A stretch of 64,000 nt of DNA from Candidatus Trichofilum aggregatum (GTDB taxonomy: Bacteria > Chloroflexota > Anaerolineae > Promineifilales > Promineifilaceae). Below the pieces are notes generated by a model. The model was given only the letters and a program-made list of their open reading frames with translations. It did not search any database and had not been told where the DNA came from. Of this stretch, positions 56,416 to 62,451 are shown piece by piece. Location: contig JADJUV010000044.1 in assembly GCA_016716885.1 (NCBI GenBank), positions 1 through 64,000 on the forward strand. The letters run 5' to 3'. The translations under genes and the position numbers were made by a program. Position 1 is the first letter of the stretch. Every line of letters starts with the position of its first letter.

Positions 56416-57915
56416 TTATCGTCTGCGGCCGCGGCCGCCGCTTCTTTTCGTGTCTCGATGTGGTTGTTCCCGCCGTTCCACCTGGGGTTTCGGGGGTGGG
56501 GGGATGGCCGGGGCATGTAAGGTTTGCTGGTATTCGTCATCCAGCAACATCGCCAACAGGGGCAAACCATCTTCATCTTGGGCCAATTGCTGTACCAGAG
56601 CAAAGAACCGTTGCATCCGTTCCGTTTGTAACTTATCGCGGCCGCGTAGTTTGGCCCGTAGCAACACCTCTAACCGCCGTCCCACAATGCCCGCTACATC
56701 CTCATCCGTAGGCAGAGGGCGCTCCTCAATGGCAAACTTATACTGTTTAGCCACCTTCTGAATACGCAACACCTCGGTGATGTTTTCCACCAGGGTAATG
56801 GCTGTACCACTGGCCCCGGCTCGCCCTGTGCGTCCCGCCCGGTGAATGTACGACTCCACATCTTCCGGCGGCTCATACAAAATGACATGGGACAAATCTT
56901 CTATGTCAATGCCCCGTGCGGCCACATCGGTCGTCACCAAAAAGCGCAACGTACCCTGCCGTGCCCGCGCCATCACCTGATCCCGTTCTGCCTGAGCTAA
57001 ATCGGCACTTAGTTCATCGGCATCATAACCAAACCGTTGCAACACCACCGCCAGGTAATGAACTTTGGCTTTGGTGTTACAAAAAATAAAGGCTGAAGCC
57101 GGGTTTTCCATTTCGATCAGGCGCACCAAAGCCCGGTCCTTTTCCATGGGCGGAACCTGGTAATAGATGTGGTTCACATCGGCGACATGGACGTTGTCCC
57201 GGCTCAGGCTGAGGAAATCCGGTTCGTGCATGAATTCCCGCGCCAGCCGCATGACGTAGGGGGGGAACGTGGCGGAGAACATGCAGGTGTTAACCTGGCG
57301 CTGGGGCAGATAACGCTGAACCTGTTTCATGTCTGGGTAGAAGCCCATGTCTAACATGCGGTCGGCTTCGTCAAATATGAGCAGGCGAATCTCGTCCAGT
57401 TTGAGGGTTCCGCGCAGAAGGTGATCCAAAACCCGCCCCGGTGTGCCCACAACCAGGTGCGCTCCCTGGCGGATGGCGTCGGTTTGGGTGCCAAAGCGTG
57501 TGCCGCCATAAACGGAGACGGTTTTGACGCCGGTGGCTGGCCCCATCACTTCGGCTTCGTGGCTGACTTGTTGGGCCAGTTCACGGGTAGGAACCAACAC
57601 AAGAGCCTGGCAGGCCGGGAGACGGGTGTTGATGCGTTCTAAAATGGGGATGAGGTAGGCCCCGGTTTTGCCACTGCCGGTGCGGGATTGCACCATGAGG
57701 TCACGCCCGGCTACCATGTAGGGGATGGTGCGGCTTTGGACGGGCATGAGTTCAGTCCAGCCCGCGGCCGCGACCGCTTTTTGTAACGGTTCGGGCAAAT
57801 CGGCTACTGTGGCCTGGGGTAAAGCCCTCTCCGGCTCCACCAGGTAACTCGTGTCTACCTGGGCCAGGTCAGGAACTGCTGTTTCGTCGTTCGGTTCAAT
57901 GGTTGTATCGGTCAA
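56416..57915 (-). CDS. DEAD-box ATP-dependent RNA helicase
   Basis: 499 residues. Q motif region GWTELMPVQSRTIP, motif I QSRTGSGKTGAY, Ia PTRELAQQ, II FDEADRMLD, III FSATFPP, V TDVAARGIDI, VI YIHRAGRTGRAG are all seen. The C-terminus is basic with RGRRR and a K/R-rich tail, typical for RNA annealing. Family cold-shock or ribosome assembly roles are plausible. First gene (57915) is preceded closely by acbP. The stop is 13 bases from the dispersed repeat. Two fused octamers encode the AAAAAA-like GRGRRR end region. Confidence 0.92.
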   Translation of the reverse strand: MTDTTIEPNDETAVPDLAQVDTSYLVEPERALPQATVADLPEPLQKAVAAAGWTELMPVQSRTIPYMVAGRDLMVQSRTGSGKTGAYLIPILERINTRLPACQALVLVPTRELAQQVSHEAEVMGPATGVKTVSVYGGTRFGTQTDAIRQGAHLVVGTPGRVLDHLLRGTLKLDEIRLLIFDEADRMLDMGFYPDMKQVQRYLPQRQVNTCMFSATFPPYVMRLAREFMHEPDFLSLSRDNVHVADVNHIYYQVPPMEKDRALVRLIEMENPASAFIFCNTKAKVHYLAVVLQRFGYDADELSADLAQAERDQVMARARQGTLRFLVTTDVAARGIDIEDLSHVILYEPPEDVESYIHRAGRTGRAGASGTAITLVENITEVLRIQKVAKQYKFAIEERPLPTDEDVAGIVGRRLEVLLRAKLRGRDKLQTERMQRFFALVQQLAQDEDGLPLLAMLLDDEYQQTLHAPAIPPPPKPQVERREQPHRDTKRSGGRGRRR

Positions 57916-57926
57916 AATAGGTCCTC

Positions 57927-58187
57927 TTACTTTTTCGTCAATTTCTCGACTAAGGCGATATAACGTTTCATTGCCTCATCTTTACTGGTTTTTTTTAGTT
58001 TGGTCCAGGCGTCGTACTTGGCCCGGCCTACCATGTCAAACATGCCAGGGCGGCTACCGCTGACATCACCCACCGTTGCTTGTTTGTAGAGGGAGTATAA
58101 CTCTAACAGCACATCGTTGCCCGGTTGACGGCTCAGATTTTGCACATTCGCGGCCGCTTGTTCAAATTGGGTTTTCAGGTCGGACAT
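57927..58187 (-). CDS. Acyl-CoA-binding protein (ACBP fold)
   Basis: 86 residues, full family length. Binds medium and long acyl-CoA esters in the cytoplasm. Characteristic segments: LLELYSLYKQATVGD, GRAKYDAWTKLKKTSKDEAMKRYIALVEKL. Best known from eukaryotes but present in some bacteria. I start at 58187 (MSDLKTQFEQAAAN), with GACT upstream and no strong ribosome site. It lies 11 bases upstream of the DEAD-box gene on the same strand. Two acyl-CoA ligase genes elsewhere in the window could be functional partners by pathway. Confidence 0.9.
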   Translation of the reverse strand: MSDLKTQFEQAAANVQNLSRQPGNDVLLELYSLYKQATVGDVSGSRPGMFDMVGRAKYDAWTKLKKTSKDEAMKRYIALVEKLTKK

Positions 58188-58241
58188 GGTTGACTCCATG
58201 GTTTGAATGGGTGTTGCCCACCGTGCGGAATGGCAACACTG

Positions 58242-58640
58242 CTATTCGGTTAAACTTTGTAGATAGGCGACCACTTCTGCGGCCGCATCACCACCCTTTT
58301 TGGCATGTGTGATCAGCGGTATACCATGAGGGCCGGGGGTATGTTGTTGGGCCGGGTTGGCCTCAAGGATGGCTTTGACCACGGCTAGTTGACCCAGCAT
58401 CGCGGCCGCGAACAGATCCATTCGTGCGCCGTGGGCCAGTAGATAGAGGGCGATGTCACGCTGACCCGTGTGCGCGGCCGCGCCCAATCCCGTCTCCCAA
58501 TCACCGCCACCCCAATCCCAGGCGGCATTCACCAGGGCTGGCTCTTGGGTCAATAATTCTTGCACCCGTGCCAAATTACCATGACACACGGCTACAAACT
58601 CGTTAACGAATGGCGCTTCTAATGCAGGTGGTCGTTCCAT
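58242..58640 (-). CDS. Ankyrin-repeat protein
   Basis: 132 residues, with about three ankyrin-like units: FVAVCHGNLARVQELLTQEPALVN, GAAAHTGQRDIALYLLAHGAR, and FAAAMLGQLAVVKAILEANP. Short ankyrin proteins of this kind mediate protein contact; partner unknown. Starts at 58640 with GGAA nearby. Precedes acbP by 54 bases on the same strand. Three octamers encode the Ala runs at helix starts. Confidence 0.8.
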   Translation of the reverse strand: MERPPALEAPFVNEFVAVCHGNLARVQELLTQEPALVNAAWDWGGGDWETGLGAAAHTGQRDIALYLLAHGARMDLFAAAMLGQLAVVKAILEANPAQQHTPGPHGIPLITHAKKGGDAAAEVVAYLQSLTE

Positions 58641-58688
58641 CGTAAATCTCAGGGGAACTCAGAGGGACTGTAGGAACTCAGGTTATCC

Positions 58689-58751
58689 AGTGCCTGGCAC
58701 GGGGCAGTAACATCTCGACTGTTCAGGCTTCTCAGCCCCATGCCAGGCACT
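58689..58751. repeat. Inverted repeat AGTGCCTGGCA between genes
   Basis: AGTGCCTGGCACGGGG (58689-58704) pairs with CCCCATGCCAGGCACT (58736-58751) with one mismatch, loop 31. It could be a terminator for the unknown gene upstream, but the loop is long. Confidence 0.6.
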
Positions 58752-58776
58752 TACCGCGCTCAGTTCCTATGAGTTC

Positions 58777-59469
58777 CTACTCTTCCTCATCATCCTCATC
58801 CGTTTGCCCCGTAATCCGCTTACGCATCTCATCCATCTCGTACTTCAGCGAATAGTTAACGATGTACCAGATACCTTTCCAGGTATCCACATCCATAAAA
58901 TCACGCGGGGACGAGCCTTCCAGCATGTTCATCACTTCAGAAACGGTGCTGGCTCCCGGTAGTGAGGCTAACAACCCCATGCCTGGTAAATTGCCAACCA
59001 TCTGCCGCATCTCGCTAAACACCGTGCGCGATTGGGTCTCGGCGGAGTAGTTGAGCAGATACCACAACCCTTTCCAGGTATCCAGATCAAGCAAATCTTT
59101 GGCCGATGGGCCGCTCAAACCTGCCTGCAAATCGCGCAAAATGTCCAGGCGCATCTCAGGAGTGAACCGCTCCATGTTTTCTTTCAGCAAATGGGCCAAT
59201 TCGGTGGGGGAAAAGGCTGGTGGTGTATAACCCGGAACCATTTGCTGAAGTTTCTTCGCCAGACGGTTAATTTCAGCAATGGTGGCCTCAAATTGATGCC
59301 GCTGTTCGGGGGTGGGTTCAGCATCATCGGTTGCTGTGTCAATCGGTTCAGTTACAGGTTCGGCCACCTTGGCATGAACCCGGCACAGCGTCATGCCTGT
59401 TACGGCGCGGTTTTTACAGGGTGTGCCCGCCTTGGTTATCGCGGTACACAGTGTGGCTTCGTCGCTCAT
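58777..59469 (-). CDS. Uncharacterised protein with Cys/His knuckle and duplicated WKG motif
   Basis: 230 residues, not recognised beyond parts. N-terminus has a short putative zinc knuckle (CTAITKAGTPCKNRA...LCRVH, of the C-x(8-10)-C-x(n)-C-x2-H style seen in DUF5763-like proteins). The middle is helical. Two copies of a 20-residue motif (DLLDLDTWKGLWYLLNYSAE near 127 and DFMDVDTWKGIWYIVNYSLK near 192) suggest internal duplication. Ends with an acidic EDDEEE tail. No membrane span. Soluble role unknown; no operon partner close. Confidence 0.55.
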   Translation of the reverse strand: MSDEATLCTAITKAGTPCKNRAVTGMTLCRVHAKVAEPVTEPIDTATDDAEPTPEQRHQFEATIAEINRLAKKLQQMVPGYTPPAFSPTELAHLLKENMERFTPEMRLDILRDLQAGLSGPSAKDLLDLDTWKGLWYLLNYSAETQSRTVFSEMRQMVGNLPGMGLLASLPGASTVSEVMNMLEGSSPRDFMDVDTWKGIWYIVNYSLKYEMDEMRKRITGQTDEDDEEE

Positions 59470-59547
59470 ATTCTTCTCCTCGCAAAATTTAGAGTAGGGA
59501 TTAACACAGATGACACGGATTTATTAAGTTGGCAAACAGTTCAAGCA

Positions 59548-59723
59548 AACCGGCTAAAGCCGTTACTACGAACAAAGACCGGGCATACGTTCTCCGTGGT
59601 CACGCTCCTCGTTTGTAGTGACCGCTTTAGCGGGCTTAACCGGCTAAAGCCGTTACTACGAACAAAGACCTGGTGTACGTTCCCCCGTTTGTAGTGACCG
59701 CATACGGCTAAAGCCGTTACTAC
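59548..59723. repeat. CGGCTAAAGCCGTTACTACGAAC repeat array
   Basis: A 33-base unit (AACCGGCTAAAGCCGTTACT..., 59548-59580) recurs exactly at 59638-59670 and in part at 59704-59723. Between them a 26-base unit (GTTTGTAGTGACCGCTTTAG..., 59611-59636) recurs exactly at 62291-62316. Each unit contains a CGGCTAAAGCCG or CCGCTTTAGCGG core palindrome. Intergenic; covers most of the 266 bases between the unknown gene and the synthetase. Confidence 0.8.
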
Positions 59724-59735
59724 AACAGAAGCGGC

Positions 59736-61694
59736 TCACTTCGCCTTCTGTATTTCTGCCACCGCTTCCGGGTTCAATAGACTTGATGTATCCCCAGGGT
59801 CTTGCCCCAGGTAGGCGGTGCGGATAATGCGGCGCATCACTTTGGCACTGCGTGTTTTAGGTAAATCCGGCACAAACCAGATTTCTTTGGGTTGCAGAGG
59901 TTTTCCCATGTCGTTGGCTATTTTATCCTTTAATTCCTGGCGTAGCTCATCTGTGGGCAGATAACCGGGAAAGAGGATGCAAAAGCAGACAATCGCACTG
60001 CCTTTGATGGCGTCAGGGATGCCAATCGCGGCCGCTTCTGCCACCGCCGGGTGATCCACCAGCACTGATTCCATCTCCGCCGGGCCAATCCGTTTGCCAG
60101 CCACATTCACCGTGTCATCCGAGCGGCCCAGAATGTACCATTGACCGTCGCTGTCAATGGCCGCCCAATCCCCATGCACCCACACATCCGGCCAGCGTGA
60201 CCAATAGGTGTCTAGATAACGCTGGTCATCTTGCCAGAACCCCCGCGTCATACCAATCCAGGGGGTGCGGATGACCAGTTCGCCGACGGTGTTGCGGACT
60301 GATTGACCGTTTTCGTCTACCACATCGGCGGCGATGCCGGGGCAGGGGGCGGAGAAGGCGGTGGCCTTGAGTCGCTGAATGGGTGTGCCCATAACGATGC
60401 CCCCGGCAATTTCGGTGCCGCCGGAATAGTTAATGATGGGGCGCGTGCCACCGCCTACGACATTGAACAGCCAGGTCCAGGGGGCCGGATTCCACGGTTC
60501 GCCGGTTGAAGCGAAGAGGTGAATGGATGACACATCATATTGGGTGGCGTAGGTATCACCGTGGGGAATCAGGGAGCGAATCAGGGTGGGGGAGATGCCC
60601 ATCTGGGTGATGCGATGCCGTTCGACCATGGCCCACAATCGCCCGGCGTCGGGATAATCGGGCGCACCATCGAAGAGGAAACAGGATGCCCCCAGCAGGG
60701 TGGAGCCAAATAACAGCCACGGCCCCATCATCCAGCCCATGTCGGTCAGCCATTGGATGAGGTCGCCGGGTTGCACATCGGTGCCGAAGGCCATGTCCTG
60801 AGCGGACTTGATGGGGAAACCACAATGGGTGTGGACGGCTCCTTTGGGTTTGCCGGTGGTTCCTGAGGTGTAAATGATCATCAAAATATCTTCGGCCAGG
60901 GTGTCCGCGGCCGCGGCCGTTTCTGCTTGTTGCGGTATCAAATCGTGCCACCAATGGTCGCGGCCGCGAACCATCTCTACCTCATTCCCCGCCCGCTGTA
61001 AAACGATGACATGCTCCAGGGTGGGCACATCGCGGATGGCTTCGTCGGCATGGGGTTTGAGGGGCACAACCTTGCCCCGGCGAAACATGCCGTCGGTGGT
61101 GAACAAGGCTTTGGCTCCCGGATCGTTCAGGCGGGTGCTGATGGCCCCTGAGCCAAACCCGGAAAAGAGGGGGATGATGATGCCGCCTAGTTTAGCGACG
61201 GCCAGCAGAGCCACACAAATTTCGGGGGTCATGGGCATGTGCAGGCCAATGCCATCCCCTTTTTTTAGCCCCAAACTGCGTAGGGCGTTGACGCATTGGT
61301 TAACCTGCGCCGCTAGTTGGCCGTAGGTAAGCTGGCGTACCTTACCTTCTTCTCCTTCCCAGATGAGGGCCACGCGGCCGCGAGTTGTTTCATCTTCGGC
61401 CCATTTGTCTACACAGTTGGTGGCAATGTTGAGATGACCGTCTACGCACCAACGCGGCCGCGCCATGCCCCGGCTCAAATCGACCACCTGGGTGTAGGGC
61501 TGGCTGAAACGAATGTCGAGAAATTGCAGAACGGCTTCGGTGAACCAGGCCACATCTTCAGTGGAACGACGTTGTAGCTCGTCCATTGAACCGATCTGGT
61601 GCTGATCCATAAACCGTTTAAGGTTACTGCGTTCGATATAGGCTGGGGTTGGTTCCCAGACAAATTCACCCCCAAAGTCGAAGGTGTCGCTCAT
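59736..61694 (-). CDS. Acetyl-CoA synthetase-like AMP-binding enzyme
   Basis: 652 residues, the size of acetyl-CoA synthetases. Seen: VRQLTYGQLAAQVNQ, P-loop IIYTSGTTGKPKGAVHTH, YSGGTEIAGG, GDWAAIDSDGQWYILGRSDD, TVNVAGKRIGPAEME and a late Lys motif PKTRSAKVMRR. The N-terminal ACS region (about 15-120) is present. Substrate may be acetate, propionate or acetoacetate; it is not decided. GGAG upstream supports ATG 61694. Downstream repeats make it a single unit. Six or more octamer copies lie here. Confidence 0.9.
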   Translation of the reverse strand: MSDTFDFGGEFVWEPTPAYIERSNLKRFMDQHQIGSMDELQRRSTEDVAWFTEAVLQFLDIRFSQPYTQVVDLSRGMARPRWCVDGHLNIATNCVDKWAEDETTRGRVALIWEGEEGKVRQLTYGQLAAQVNQCVNALRSLGLKKGDGIGLHMPMTPEICVALLAVAKLGGIIIPLFSGFGSGAISTRLNDPGAKALFTTDGMFRRGKVVPLKPHADEAIRDVPTLEHVIVLQRAGNEVEMVRGRDHWWHDLIPQQAETAAAADTLAEDILMIIYTSGTTGKPKGAVHTHCGFPIKSAQDMAFGTDVQPGDLIQWLTDMGWMMGPWLLFGSTLLGASCFLFDGAPDYPDAGRLWAMVERHRITQMGISPTLIRSLIPHGDTYATQYDVSSIHLFASTGEPWNPAPWTWLFNVVGGGTRPIINYSGGTEIAGGIVMGTPIQRLKATAFSAPCPGIAADVVDENGQSVRNTVGELVIRTPWIGMTRGFWQDDQRYLDTYWSRWPDVWVHGDWAAIDSDGQWYILGRSDDTVNVAGKRIGPAEMESVLVDHPAVAEAAAIGIPDAIKGSAIVCFCILFPGYLPTDELRQELKDKIANDMGKPLQPKEIWFVPDLPKTRSAKVMRRIIRTAYLGQDPGDTSSLLNPEAVAEIQKAK

Positions 61695-61743
61695 GGGTAT
61701 TCTCCAGGGGAAGTTTCGAGTTTTGAGTTTCGGGTTTCGAGTT

Positions 61744-62235
61744 TTAGGTTACGGTAAATTTGGCCGGTTTGTTGGGTTGGACGGTGGTGGTAAAGGGTTG
61801 GCCGTTTGGCTCATGGTCGGAGCCGGATGTGGCCTGACCGGTGTAGGTGAGTGTGCCAGCCTGGTAGGTGATGTTTTGCTCGCGCACTTCGTACCCCTGG
61901 TAGAAGTCCAGGGCGAAGCGATGAAATTGGAGCAGGAGCAGATTTTGGAACTGTTGCGGCCGCTCAAAGTAGCCCGCGGCCGCGAGCAATTCACTTAACA
62001 TCTCCGGCGAGGCCCCCACCAATACCTTTTCACCTACTGCCAAAACTGGTTGCCAGTTGCGGCCATGTTCACCACGAGCCGGTTGCCAATCCGGATCAAT
62101 CAGCCGATAGGCAGAGATGCCGGTTAAGGCATCCGCCGGACCAAAATCAACCAACCAATCAAACGGCTCCAGCACCAGTCCAGTCTGCCAATGGTTTAAC
62201 TTTTTCAATTCCTTGCGTAACTCGGCAACTGTCAT
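61744..62235 (-). CDS. Uncharacterised 163-residue protein
   Basis: Not recognised. 163 residues, no signal peptide or membrane span. Starts MTVAELRKELKKLN, contains a likely enzyme-fold middle (LVGASPEMLSELLAAAGYFERPQQFQNLLLLQFH), and ends in a beta-rich segment (NITYQAGTLTYTGQAT). Flanked by inverted repeats. Two octamers encode RPL and AAAGY. The upstream start has no strong ribosome site, so confidence that it is expressed rests on length and codon use resembling its neighbours. Confidence 0.55.
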   Translation of the reverse strand: MTVAELRKELKKLNHWQTGLVLEPFDWLVDFGPADALTGISAYRLIDPDWQPARGEHGRNWQPVLAVGEKVLVGASPEMLSELLAAAGYFERPQQFQNLLLLQFHRFALDFYQGYEVREQNITYQAGTLTYTGQATSGSDHEPNGQPFTTTVQPNKPAKFTVT

Positions 62236-62290
62236 ATCTACCTCAATTTTGTCATAACTATAGCTGTTCAGATAATCATTTGGCGTCTTT

Positions 62291-62348
62291 GTTTGTAGTG
62301 ACCGCTTTAGCGGGCTGGTGTTAGCCCGCTAAAGCGGTCACGACAAAC
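62291..62348. repeat. 26-base inverted repeat with CCGCTTTAGCGGGCT core
   Basis: GTTTGTAGTGACCGCTTTAG... (62291-62316) and its reverse complement (62323-62348) with one mismatch. The left arm is identical to 59611-59636. Possible hairpin terminator for the gene at its right, or a mobile repeat. Confidence 0.8.
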
Positions 62349-62451
62349 AAAATCTTTTGCAAACTATAGCTGACAAGTTAAAAGTGATGGGAACGAGGAC
62401 TGAGTTCCTACGAGTTCCCCAGAGTTCCCCTAGTTCCTAGAGTTCCCATCC

